A DNA stretch of 64,000 nucleotides from Martensiomyces pterosporus (taxonomy: Eukaryota > Kickxellomycota > Kickxellomycetes > Kickxellales > Kickxellaceae), in assembly GCA_025201845.1 (NCBI GenBank), contig MU603979.1, positions 53,926 to 117,925 of the forward strand. Reading direction: 5' to 3'. Shown here one piece after another: positions 42,301-50,651 of this stretch (its first letter is position 1; every line of letters begins with the position of its first letter). The position numbers and the translations under genes are program-made. The notes below the pieces were generated by a model, which saw nothing but the letters and a program-made list of their open reading frames with translations, was not told the DNA's origin and made no database searches.

Positions 42301-42719
42301 GAACCAGAATGTACCCGCTGTATATGGACTGCAACTTCAATGCGCGGCAGACAGTGGTGCTCAACCTGTACCAGCACTTTGTGGTGTGCGCTATGAAGTT
42401 CCACACGATGTACCAGCGACTGCCTGTGCGCAGCAGGAACACTGGATACCTGGTGAAGGTTGCTTGGGACACAATCTTGCTCGCGTATGTGCTGCTGAGA
42501 TCCAAGTGCGGCGACAACAACATTCCGCCAGCCGATGTTGCATGGGTCGGGCTTTGCGCCTTCTGCACAGTGCTGCGGCGCAAGCAGTCGCGCTACACAC
42601 AGCTCCTCGCCCGGCTGGCCAGCGCAATGAGCTTGCCCAAGTTTGCCAGGTTTCCTGGTCGCTACGATGCGGTCATTAACTCCCCACTAAACGAGTCTGT
42701 TTTTGCCATAAAATACTGA
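39360..42719 (+). CDS. TERT: Telomerase reverse transcriptase catalytic subunit
   Basis: 1119 residues in a single exon from ATG 39360. All telomerase RT landmarks are present in order: T motif SYFYVTE (557-562), motif 1 RLLPKERGFR (~617-626), motif A KVDIRRAYD with catalytic Asp721, B' QQVGIPQGSVLS (831-842), motif C MVDDFLL with Asp874/Asp875, and motif E WCGLLID (932-938). The three catalytic aspartates are intact. The N-terminal ~200 residues should be the TEN domain, followed by a disordered linker (~200-260, ~350-440) and the RNA-binding domain. It copies the telomerase RNA template onto chromosome ends. Absence of introns is notable for a gene of this length. Confidence 0.97.
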   Translation: MSGSALASFYPFVSTLGEYMDSLVDGGQCLKEDDSAVFQRFLKTALVGHSGIRNRIAFYEPLEKLSDTVLVVIRLLLKRESSSGSTGSMGRPVRNILAQGYEMRSEGTMHSVNGNSGIANHYLNSSVVELSKPRWTLLLERAGTAAMAHLLQHTSVFLSLRNANYNQICGLPITSLSMPPPDPLSVPAIVSIFESTTATPKAPKESERAKTGKASAISALQGCQQMLLSAGPQKQGAKRQGGLSQDGSPARKRQRTGSDLVLSLASITIDRGKMLYSTPRTSKGKVAWLLSSKFTLNAHETADSLARQVFSRTPNFARHPPESVIRLVSRMLKLHKKFNYQFHLFKRCPAAWQKDSHSPVLPNTRPENLFDSDSEADDSAYSPLMPISTQTPQCSSALGESCSDPQSSAPLSTLPASPSKQELRRNAGAAHAANSAAGAAVSQAAAMDTPSKEAPSFLKMACTQHEVYMFLQTCVRSVIPRELVGGKHNHRRLYNLLKTLVQAGRFETMSLHEAVQRFRLSEAGSWLPSACHGRMDIYAGLIHWVLSDYAMCLIRSYFYVTESSNSRNELFFFRSDVWVNITRQAWESLESGMYTKKSLAEAADESSRSVFGFSRIRLLPKERGFRTITNLKKSAVIKRKVLTKPGGKRTEGFAERQVASTNKRLADSLAALTCVRKADPELMGSSTFGIDDVYTKLKRYKESELIQPLLGKSKLYIAKVDIRRAYDTIEQAKLLDLLAKRLPSDEYMVYKYWTLSPSFGKYRSSYLRHSRRSSDPVSFNELASTLSRKTKQTVYGDQSATEYIHMDSIYSMAKEHITKNTVKAKTGLLQQQVGIPQGSVLSSFLCNFFYGQLEREHLGSVVDGSKTLLMRMVDDFLLVSSERSQVVAFLERMHRGVPEYGCELNRAKTLANFDVAVDGQTVDQTATPGFPWCGLLIDDSTLDISVDYNRLARTGLGMAVTINTKRSAGAVLRQKMLASARTRMYPLYMDCNFNARQTVVLNLYQHFVVCAMKFHTMYQRLPVRSRNTGYLVKVAWDTILLAYVLLRSKCGDNNIPPADVAWVGLCAFCTVLRRKQSRYTQLLARLASAMSLPKFARFPGRYDAVINSPLNESVFAIKY

Positions 42720-43136
42720 GACTGCCACTGCCACTGCCACTGCATTGTCGTCAGTGAGACGACATGGCAAGTGCTGCTGCTGTCACCTGGCCACGACATC
42801 ACAATGTACGCGCTGCTCTGCCTCTCTGACGCCCCGCCCCAATTATGCAGCCCTGCGTCGCACACCTCTTTGCACATACCCTTGCCACGCTGTGTAGCAC
42901 TCGGCCTTGTTTCCGGGATAAAGGCGAAGCGCAGGGCTGGGAGAACGCTGCTCAACTTTATCCCTTTGCACCACCCCCACCCAAAAGAGGTCATTCTGGA
43001 AGGGAAAACAAGCAGCATTGTAGAAAATCACCGGTTTGCCTCCTTTGGCTCTGCCACTGCCGCTGTCAGCTTATCCTTTTCGTCGCTGTTCTTAGCACAC
43101 ACTCCTTGCTTTCCTTTACTTTATTTGCAGTGCCAG
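42720..43136. promoter_or_regulatory. TERT 3' end and leader of the GRAM gene
   Basis: Begins with a tandem (TGCCAC)-type hexamer run (~42722-42743) directly after the TERT stop. It ends with ctttcctttactttatttgcag (~43109-43130), which looks like a 3' splice site seven bases before the next ATG, so a 5'-leader intron is possible. Confidence 0.5.
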
Positions 43137-46100
43137 ATGGACACGAACGCTGAGCAACAGCCACAGCCACAGCCGCAGAAACAGTACTTGGCACCGACTC
43201 GGCCTTTACCCCCAGTGCCGCCGGTTCTACCAGCGTTTGTGCTTCCAGCGCTGTCACCAGCGTCCCCGCCGACACCACCAAGGCGCCGAGGATCTACGGC
43301 AGCTGGCTCCAGCTCAGCCCTGCGTAGCGAGGCCTCTTCAACGAGAGCAACCATAGCAGCAGCCGCGGCATCAGCGTCAACGTCAGCACCAGAGCCGCCC
43401 CTTTCGCTGGGAGGCGGAGAAGCAAGCAGGAGTCTGCACGCGTCTGACGAGCACAGCATACTGCTGGATGAAACCAAAACCCAGCGCAAGTCGCCTCATT
43501 TGAGAAGAAGAGCGCTTAGCGGGTTGTTCGACAGGTCGCCACACACTCCACTGCCACAAGAGCAGCAAAGTATGGAGGGCATGTCGTTAAGTGGTCACGT
43601 TACGCCGCGGTCGCCAGTGGATTCGATTGCTACTACAGCCAGTGGCGACAGAGGAGACTGCCATCCGGAATGCCAGGGCATTTTGGATGTCGCAGACGAA
43701 AGCGAGTGTCTTTTGGCCAGCGGAGACCTTTTCAACAGCGACTCTGATGACCTTGGTCGAGACTCGGATCGGTACTCGGATCGATTCTTGGTAAACAGCG
43801 CACCAGCACAGGCTTCGGCGAACGACTCAGGGGGCAACGAACCAAAGGGCGACGGCGAGCCCAGCCAGCTGGGGCGTGCAACTACATTCACAGACAAGTA
43901 CAAAGCAGAGCCGGCGCCAGGGCAGTGGGATGCCAAAGATGTAAGGGCTAATGACCTCCGACAGAGGCGCAGGCGGAGGGATGCAAACTCCAACATGCCC
44001 TTGGAGCCCGACGAATACAATGATCAGGGCATGCCCTGGATCGTCGAGCAGATGGGGATGGGAGAGCGGCCGCTGTCGAGTCTTTTCATGGATAGTGTCG
44101 ACGAGGATATTGACGAGCAGCGTGAGAGGAGGCGGAAGAGAAAGCTGGCATTTGCCGTGCTAAAGCAGCGAGTGGTTGAGGCCCGCATCGGAATCCCTAA
44201 AGACCCGCCAGCACCCGAAATCGAGTCGTTCAAGCGCAACGACGGAACCGTCGACTACACGAGCTACTGGGGCAGCCTTATAAAGCACTACGCCGATACG
44301 CAGCTTGGCCACAAACTGGACTATCGGCACGACTCCAACGACCCATGCAAGATCGACCGGTTCATCCTCACTTTGCAGCGGCTGGTCGAGGTTTCGGCGC
44401 CCTACCAGCGCTTTGTTGTCTGGCTGTACAGGCTGGCTCGGTGGGACAGCCCTAAGGTGACTGCGTGGTGGTGTCTGGCATACTTTATTTTGCTGTACCT
44501 CGACATGATTGCACTGTTTCTGTGGATGACGCCCGTGTTCATCGTCGCCTACCACCGGCTACGGCCCAGCCATGCCTACATTTGGCTGGGGTTTGAGCGG
44601 CGAGATACCAGCATCATTCCGAGCAAGGTCTTGAAAGAAGCGTCGTCGGGTACTATAGGCAAGGGCCTTGCTGCGAACCGCCTGTGGGACATTTGGCGCG
44701 AAACGCTGGGAGCGCATGTGCAGATATGCCTGGCTGACTTGGCGGACTGGATGGAGCGGGCAAAGAACTGCGCGACATGGAAGCGGCCGTGGGCAACACG
44801 CTCAGCTATGGTGGTGATGATGGCCATCGCGCTGTTCGCGTACTTCATTCCAGTATACGTGTACCAAAAGCTGCTCGGAGTTGCGTTTGGTGTGCAGTTC
44901 TTCTTCCTTGCTCCGCTGCAGATCCGGTACCAGCGGTATCGGCGGATCCTGTGGATTCTGGATTGGGTTTTTTGGCACTCACCGACTGACGTCGAGCTTG
45001 CGGTGGAGACGATCTACTCGCACAACCCGGGCCAGCGCAACCCGTATGCTGCTCAGGCCGCGGGCGGCGAGCACTTGGGGCTTGCTGGGAGCTCATCTAT
45101 TCTCCACACAGTGGCTGCAGACTTTATCCATGCATACAGCCCATTCGGTAAGCGGCGATGCGCGCCAGTCACCATTTTGCAGACCGCGTCGTCCACATCT
45201 CTCGACCGCCTGGGTGACGAAGCCACGGGTCCTGCTGGCCTGTACGAGACGATTGCGGCCAGCGGAAGGCTTGGAAAGAAGATTTTGGGCGAGGCGGTTG
45301 ATGACGAGGAGTACTCGGGCATTGGCGCAAACGCAGATATGCGCTTTCCACTGATGATGGGTGTGTCTGAGGAGAAGCAATGGCTGAAGGAAGAGGGCCT
45401 GCTGCACCAAGGCGCGCCTCGTGTGTTCTCAATAGGGAGCTTGGGGAGCATCGACGGGGAGAGCATTATCTCTCAGCCGACCAGCCTGAGCAGAGCAGCG
45501 AGAATCTCTCAGGATCTGCTTACAGAGGCCCCATTCCGCTCAGCCGAGCCAGAGAGGCGGACCGCCACTGACGCCGTGGTGACGAGTAGCAGCGATGAGA
45601 GGGGCCACGACGACATATTCACCAGCAGCCACACCAGCACTCGCTCGCTAATGTCCCGTGCGAGGGCGCTGACAGCCAGGCTTCGGCACAAGTCCGGAGC
45701 AGCCACAGCTCCTCCAGCCGGCGGGCAAGCTGATCCTAACAAGCGGACCTCGGCCCCTGCACGTGTCAGCGATGTGGGTCGGGACGAAGGATCGGGGCGT
45801 TCAAGCCTATCTCTTGCCTTTGACAGCCTGCGGAGGAGACATCGGAGCGATGGCCAAGACGCAAGCGACCGCCAAACAGACAGCAGTCACAGCAGCTGCA
45901 GGCAGAGTCAGTGTGGATCAATGTCCAGCAACCTGTCGAGGGTGTCGATCGACAGCGCACGGCCAGCATCAGAGATCATAAACATGCTGGATAGATTTGA
46001 TACACGCGACGTTGAGCTGTCCAGGCACACCGATGAGCTTGGAGCTCTGGGGAGCAGGGATGCACAGGCTGCAAATGATGGTGCGGATATCTGCTCGCTG

Positions 46101-46388
46101 TACGCATTCAGATGTATTCACGGGGGCAAGTACGGCACGCTGTTTGTCACGCAGGACCACTACATTTTCCGTCGATCGCGCATAATGGGCGGTCGGCGGT
46201 CAAACATCTCCAGCTACAAGCTGAGCAGCGTGGTAGCAATACGCAAGTCGACAGGGCGCTTTGGCAAGTCGCATGGCATACAGCTGCTGCTTAGCAGCGG
46301 CCGGTCGCACTCGTTCTACGGGCTTGGCCGGCGGGACGACGTGTTTGGGTTCTTGCTGATGCGATGCGGAAGCAGCCACGTCTACTGA
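43137..46388 (+). CDS. GRAMD4-like membrane protein with C-terminal GRAM domain
   Basis: 1083 residues from ATG 43137. The frame is open for 122 codons upstream, but that part includes the apparent splice acceptor and is not protein-like. The N-terminal ~290 residues are Pro/Ser/Ala-rich and disordered. A charged helical region (DEDIDEQRERRRKRKLAF) follows, then two hydrophobic blocks at ~438-470 (WWCLAYFILLYLDMIALFLW) and ~555-595, each long enough for one or two membrane spans. A disordered stretch leads to the GRAM domain (~985-1080: LYAFRCIHGGKYGTLFVT, then GIQLLLSSGRSHSFYGL). This architecture resembles animal GRAMD4. GRAM domains bind membrane lipids, so a role at organelle contacts or in lipid transfer is possible but inferred. 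Confidence 0.82.
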   Translation: MDTNAEQQPQPQPQKQYLAPTRPLPPVPPVLPAFVLPALSPASPPTPPRRRGSTAAGSSSALRSEASSTRATIAAAAASASTSAPEPPLSLGGGEASRSLHASDEHSILLDETKTQRKSPHLRRRALSGLFDRSPHTPLPQEQQSMEGMSLSGHVTPRSPVDSIATTASGDRGDCHPECQGILDVADESECLLASGDLFNSDSDDLGRDSDRYSDRFLVNSAPAQASANDSGGNEPKGDGEPSQLGRATTFTDKYKAEPAPGQWDAKDVRANDLRQRRRRRDANSNMPLEPDEYNDQGMPWIVEQMGMGERPLSSLFMDSVDEDIDEQRERRRKRKLAFAVLKQRVVEARIGIPKDPPAPEIESFKRNDGTVDYTSYWGSLIKHYADTQLGHKLDYRHDSNDPCKIDRFILTLQRLVEVSAPYQRFVVWLYRLARWDSPKVTAWWCLAYFILLYLDMIALFLWMTPVFIVAYHRLRPSHAYIWLGFERRDTSIIPSKVLKEASSGTIGKGLAANRLWDIWRETLGAHVQICLADLADWMERAKNCATWKRPWATRSAMVVMMAIALFAYFIPVYVYQKLLGVAFGVQFFFLAPLQIRYQRYRRILWILDWVFWHSPTDVELAVETIYSHNPGQRNPYAAQAAGGEHLGLAGSSSILHTVAADFIHAYSPFGKRRCAPVTILQTASSTSLDRLGDEATGPAGLYETIAASGRLGKKILGEAVDDEEYSGIGANADMRFPLMMGVSEEKQWLKEEGLLHQGAPRVFSIGSLGSIDGESIISQPTSLSRAARISQDLLTEAPFRSAEPERRTATDAVVTSSSDERGHDDIFTSSHTSTRSLMSRARALTARLRHKSGAATAPPAGGQADPNKRTSAPARVSDVGRDEGSGRSSLSLAFDSLRRRHRSDGQDASDRQTDSSHSSCRQSQCGSMSSNLSRVSIDSARPASEIINMLDRFDTRDVELSRHTDELGALGSRDAQAANDGADICSLYAFRCIHGGKYGTLFVTQDHYIFRRSRIMGGRRSNISSYKLSSVVAIRKSTGRFGKSHGIQLLLSSGRSHSFYGLGRRDDVFGFLLMRCGSSHVY

Positions 46389-47043
46389 TCGCCACAGAGC
46401 CGATCACCTACAGCGCGGTGAATGCCTGGTCATCGCAAAGCCTCGGTGATTGGTCTGTTTTGTTTACCATTTAGCTACACATTGTGTTTTCCTTGCAGGA
46501 TTTATCAGCCCAGCATCCACGCATCTACAAGCAAGCAAGCAGGCGTGTGGAGGGATCCGCTTGGTGTGAAGTAGAAACACCCGCATCCAGAATGAAGCCG
46601 TCAGAAACCGCAAAGCTATGGACAGCAGACTTTGGCTGTGCTGTCGGCTGCAAGGGAGGACGCAGAAGGGCTGGCGCTGAGCTGAGTGAACCGGCCGAGC
46701 GAAGAGGAGAAAGGGGTGGAGCGGGTTTCTGCGCTGTTGTTTGTTGAACCTTGTGCAAGATGCGGTTTGATGTAGTGCTGAACAGAGCGCAGGCAGAATG
46801 GAGCCTCTCTCCCTTCTCTCTACTCGTTCGGCCTTGTATCTACTCTTTTTTTTTCTATAGACGCATAGCTTTTTGAGCCTGTCGTCTTGAAATTTGCTTG
46901 CCTTGTTTATTTTGGCTTTAGTGTCTTGAGCGTATCGATACTGTAGCAGCCTTCTGCCACAGCTCCGGTATATCCCACCCCCTGTATTGCCCTGCTCCAA
47001 ACCACGCTTCTGTAAAAGCAATAAAAAGCTACCAGCCAACTAA
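46389..47043. promoter_or_regulatory. Intergenic region upstream of CDK1
   Basis: 655 bases holding the GRAM-gene 3' end and the CDK1 promoter. No gene is recognised. A CT-rich tract and T8 run occur near 46800-46858. gcaataaaaagc (~47019-47030) lies just upstream of the CDK1 ATG. Confidence 0.5.
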
Positions 47044-48489
47044 ATGACTATGGCAGACAACAGCGGCTCCGAACGGTACCTCAAGCTTGACAAGGTTGGC
47101 GAGGGCACATACGGCGTGGTGTACAAGGCCCGCGATTTGCAGACCGGCCAGATTGTCGCAATGAAGAAAATTCGTCTGGAGGGCGACGACGAGGGCGTTC
47201 CCTCTACCGCCATTCGGGAGATATCCCTGCTCAAGGAGCTCCAGCACGAGAACATTGTCAGGTAAGCCCTGCCACGACAGCACATCCAGCTTCCTCCGTT
47301 TTGTGTACTTGCTGGCGGGCTCTTCTCTGTGCACATGCTCACGTCTCCTTTTTTTGCGTTGACCTTGCCCATGTCGCGACAGCATCGGTGAGCTGCTGCT
47401 GCTGCTGCAAGCAGCGAGAGCGCAGGGGGGCGAGCAAGGTGAATGCTGTTGTCGAGATATTGATGGGATTTTAAAGTAAACAACAGCAGCAGGCGTGTGG
47501 CGATGAGTGTATCCAGATGTGCAGCATTCCCGGCGCTGCCCCCATCCGCTTCATATCCCTCCCCACGCCTGTCTTCTGGCTCCTGCGTGTTCAGCGCATC
47601 TCTGTGTTGCAGCCAGGCTTTCCTAATGGTGTGTGTCCTGGGTGTGTATTTGGCGGCCGCATGCCTCTTTCTTTGCCTTTGGCACTGTAGGCTGCTCGAC
47701 ATCGTCTACAACGACGCAAAGTTGTACCTGGTCTTTGAGTTTCTGGACCTTGATCTTAAGAAATACATGGACAGCGTTGGCCCAGCTGGGCTATCCCCTG
47801 CCCAGGTGAAGGTACAGTTCCAAACGCATGGCTGCCGAACAGCTTGGTGCCACCTTGCATGCTGCAGAAAAACGCGAGTCTAAGCAACGTGATCCCATCC
47901 CAGATGATGATGCTGCTGCTTTTTGTAGAGCTACATGCACCAGCTTGTCAAGGGCATTGCGTTCTGCCACTCGCACCGCACTCTGCACCGCGACTTGAAG
48001 CCGCAGAACCTGCTCATCGACCAGTCAGGCATGCTCAAGATCGCCGACTTTGGCCTTGGTCGAGCATTTGGGGTGCCGCTGCGTGTCTACACACACGAGG
48101 TGGTGACGCTGTGGTACCGGTCCCCCGAGATCCTGATGGGCTCTAGACACTATTCTATTGGCATGGACATGTGGTCGGTTGGGTGCATTTTTGCGGAAAT
48201 GGTGCAGCGCAAGCCGCTGTTCCCTGGCGACTCGGAAATTGACGAGATTTTCAAAATCTTCCGCATCCTCGGCACGCCCACCGAAGAGATCTGGCCCGAT
48301 GTCACCTCGCTGCCCGACTACAAGCCTAGCTTCCCTAGGTGGCAGGCGCAGGACCTGTCCAAGCGCCTTCCCAACCTGGATCCACATGGAATTGATCTGC
48401 TCAAGCGCATGCTGACCTACGACCCTGCACACCGCATATCCGCCAAGCAAGCCCTGGTCCACCCGTACTTTAACGATATCAAGAAGTGA
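47044..48489 (+). CDS. CDK1: Cyclin-dependent kinase 1 (Cdc2/Cdc28), three exons
   Basis: My model is join(47044..47261, 47691..47811, 47929..48489), 299 residues, the usual CDK1 length. Both introns have GT-AG ends and restore [14 protein letters not shown] and [15 protein letters not shown]. Key sites: GEGTYGVVY with Thr22/Tyr23 (the Wee1/Cdc25 sites), Lys41 in VAMKK, a perfect PSTAIRE helix (53-59), HRDLKPQN (Asp135), DFG (Asp153) and [14 protein letters not shown] with activation Thr168. A Gly (157) follows DFGL where CDK1 proteins usually have Ala (DFGLAR). It drives the cell cycle with cyclin partners. A start at Met3 (47050) is possible. Confidence 0.96.
47262..47690 (+). other. CDK1 intron 1 (429 nt)
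   Basis: Donor GTAAGC, acceptor TAG ending at 47690, phase 2. It contains CTG-rich imperfect repeats near 47395-47412 (tgctgctgctgctgc). Confidence 0.9.
47812..47928 (+). other. CDK1 intron 2 (117 nt)
   Basis: Donor GTACAG, acceptor TTTTTGTAG ending at 47928, phase 0. Confidence 0.9.
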
Positions 48490-49317
48490 AACAGAGAGGC
48501 GGGAGTGCAGAAGAGGGCGGCTGCTGCGTTGTCCTTCTACTCCACGAACCAACTTCTCCTTTCCTTAGAGGTGGTCTGTTTGTTATCCAGATCTTCCTGG
48601 AGCAGCTCTTGGAGCTGCTGAATGTATCCTTTTTCCTGCCCTGTCCTATTTAGGCTCCCCGCACTTCTATATCTCGGCTATTCGTTTTCCAGGTTGTTTT
48701 TCAAGCGCCAGCTTCTTATGAACAGCCCCAACTGCGTAAACCCAAAAACCAACGATCCCCTCTGTTCTTCCGCATAGGGCATGGGCAGCGCCAGTGCGGT
48801 CCATTGAACGACGCGCAAAGCACCGCAGGCATATGCCTCCTCCCTCCCTGCATTGATCGAATCGTGCACAGATAGCTTGGACAAAAGAAATGGCTGCCCT
48901 TGCCTTTCCATGCTCATTGGCCAGCGGGGTGGTGGGGATACTGGGCTTAGTGGTTATCAGCAACCAATCCCTTGTTACGAAACGCGATTGACAACTACAT
49001 CTGAAAGTAGGAACAGGCCAGTGGTTCTGTAATCGCGGAGGCAAACCCCTCCTGTTTACGGAGACATGGCGGTGATCCAGCAGGGGAGCAGCCAGGATGT
49101 GACTTGTCTAGAGAATGCAAGCAAATTTGCTCGGCAGCAACCACTTGCAGCAGCTCCTCGTTCAAAAACCAAAAAAGAAAAAAAAATGGCGCCTTCATAA
49201 ACCAGCATCCGCGGCATCCCACGCAGCTTTTCTTCAGTCTGCTCTCCTCTTTCATTGCTCTTATAAAGCCGCACTCCGTGTCTCCACTAGTGCTGTATCT
49301 GGCTGCGTATCTCATCG
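48490..49317. promoter_or_regulatory. Intergenic region with a TATA-like element
   Basis: 828 bases after CDK1 with no recognised gene. A TATA-like sequence, cttataaag (~49259-49267), lies about 50 bases before the next ATG, consistent with a core promoter and short leader. Confidence 0.6.
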
Positions 49318-50412
49318 ATGCTTTCAACAAGTGCAGCGCAAGGCCAGAAAATGGATATCTGGCATAGGCTGGCAGCTTTGCCGCCAGCGCTTCTGGCCAT
49401 GGTAATTTCAAGAACAGAGCCACAGACCTGGTGGGGATCTGATAGCCCCGGAATCCGCAAGATCATCAACACCACCGCATTCCGTGCCGCCTGGGCATGC
49501 CAGCTAGCCAACAGCACACACCTGCCTGCGACGATTGCCTGCATTGGCGACGTCGGCTTGATCTGCAGGAGCGTCCTCCAGCCCATCACCGAGCTCTTTG
49601 GGTCCGAGGCATGGATAAGCGCTGAATTCGTTCGCGCATTGAAAATGAACCGCCCCAAGCTGCTCAATGCCCTCGCACCGGGTCTCCTTTGGTCGAGCCT
49701 GCTTTCAGGCAGGCAGGGCGTAGCCTCGCTTGTTGTTCAGCACTCCAGCATTGATCTGGGCATGCTTGGCGGAGCACTGGTGAGGGAGGTTCTCGCAAGA
49801 CAGCCGGCACTCTGGATCCTCGAGTGGCTTGAGCTTAATGGCCTTGACTTTGCCGACCTCTACCGCCGCGAGCAGTGCTTCGACATGTCCCTAGTGACGC
49901 AGTGGGTGCTGGCCAGCCGCGTCGACTTGCTGCAGTTTCTGACAGCGCATGGGATGCAGCTTCCCGTTAGATCCCTGCTGGACTATGCGCTGAGCAACTC
50001 GTCCCCCGAGATGGTTGCGTTTCTCATGGGGCTGGGAGCAGAGGAGGACAGGCCGACGTGGAACGACCTCCTGCTTATGGCGTGCACGGAGGGGTCAACC
50101 AGGCCGGATGTGTTTGTGTTCGTTGCTGGGAACACTCGGCCCGGGGTTGTGTGGACTCATGGCGCGCTTTGTCTGGCTGCCCATGCGACTTCAGACAACG
50201 CGGCGTACCTGAAATTCTCGGCTTTGCGCAGGATGCCCGGTGCCGCGGAGTGGATGGCCAGGTCGCTGAGTGGATGCACGCCGATTCAGAGGCTGTGCGA
50301 TCTGCTGACGTATGAAAATGTCTGGGCGCTGTCGCCGTTTATTCGCGACTACATCGACCTTGGCGTTTCTCCAGCCGGAATGCCAAGCGCAGTTGCCTTC
50401 ATCTGCCAATAG
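49318..50412 (+). CDS. Hypothetical protein with ankyrin-like helical repeats
   Basis: 364 residues from ATG 49318; a second ATG at 49351 is possible. I do not recognise the family. The N-terminal MDIWHRLAALPPALLAMVI has the LP..LL pattern of F-box starts. The rest is a series of short helix pairs such as VDLLQFLTAHGMQLP, SLLDYALSNSSPEMVAFLM and LGAEEDRPTWNDLLLMAC, which look like divergent ankyrin repeats with the (A/L)..GA...V.FL pattern. It is intron-free, with coding composition like its neighbours. A substrate adaptor for ubiquitination would fit an F-box plus ankyrin layout, but this is only suggestive. Confidence 0.7.
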   Translation: MLSTSAAQGQKMDIWHRLAALPPALLAMVISRTEPQTWWGSDSPGIRKIINTTAFRAAWACQLANSTHLPATIACIGDVGLICRSVLQPITELFGSEAWISAEFVRALKMNRPKLLNALAPGLLWSSLLSGRQGVASLVVQHSSIDLGMLGGALVREVLARQPALWILEWLELNGLDFADLYRREQCFDMSLVTQWVLASRVDLLQFLTAHGMQLPVRSLLDYALSNSSPEMVAFLMGLGAEEDRPTWNDLLLMACTEGSTRPDVFVFVAGNTRPGVVWTHGALCLAAHATSDNAAYLKFSALRRMPGAAEWMARSLSGCTPIQRLCDLLTYENVWALSPFIRDYIDLGVSPAGMPSAVAFICQ

Positions 50413-50651
50413 TCCCAAAGACACTGCGCGGCGCGCCGTCGGCCAGCCGATGCGCTCTAGCACCCTTGCTTGCAATCCCACCATCAGCGGCCCTCCAGCC
50501 CCCCTTCATTTGTAGTTCTAATAATTATCCACAGAGTACTGCCAGCAGCGCTGTCGGTAGTATATCAGCACTGTTATCAAGATGAGCACGAATAGGGACA
50601 GAACAAGTACACAAAGAAAATGAACAAGCCGGCAGGCAAATGCATGCTGCT

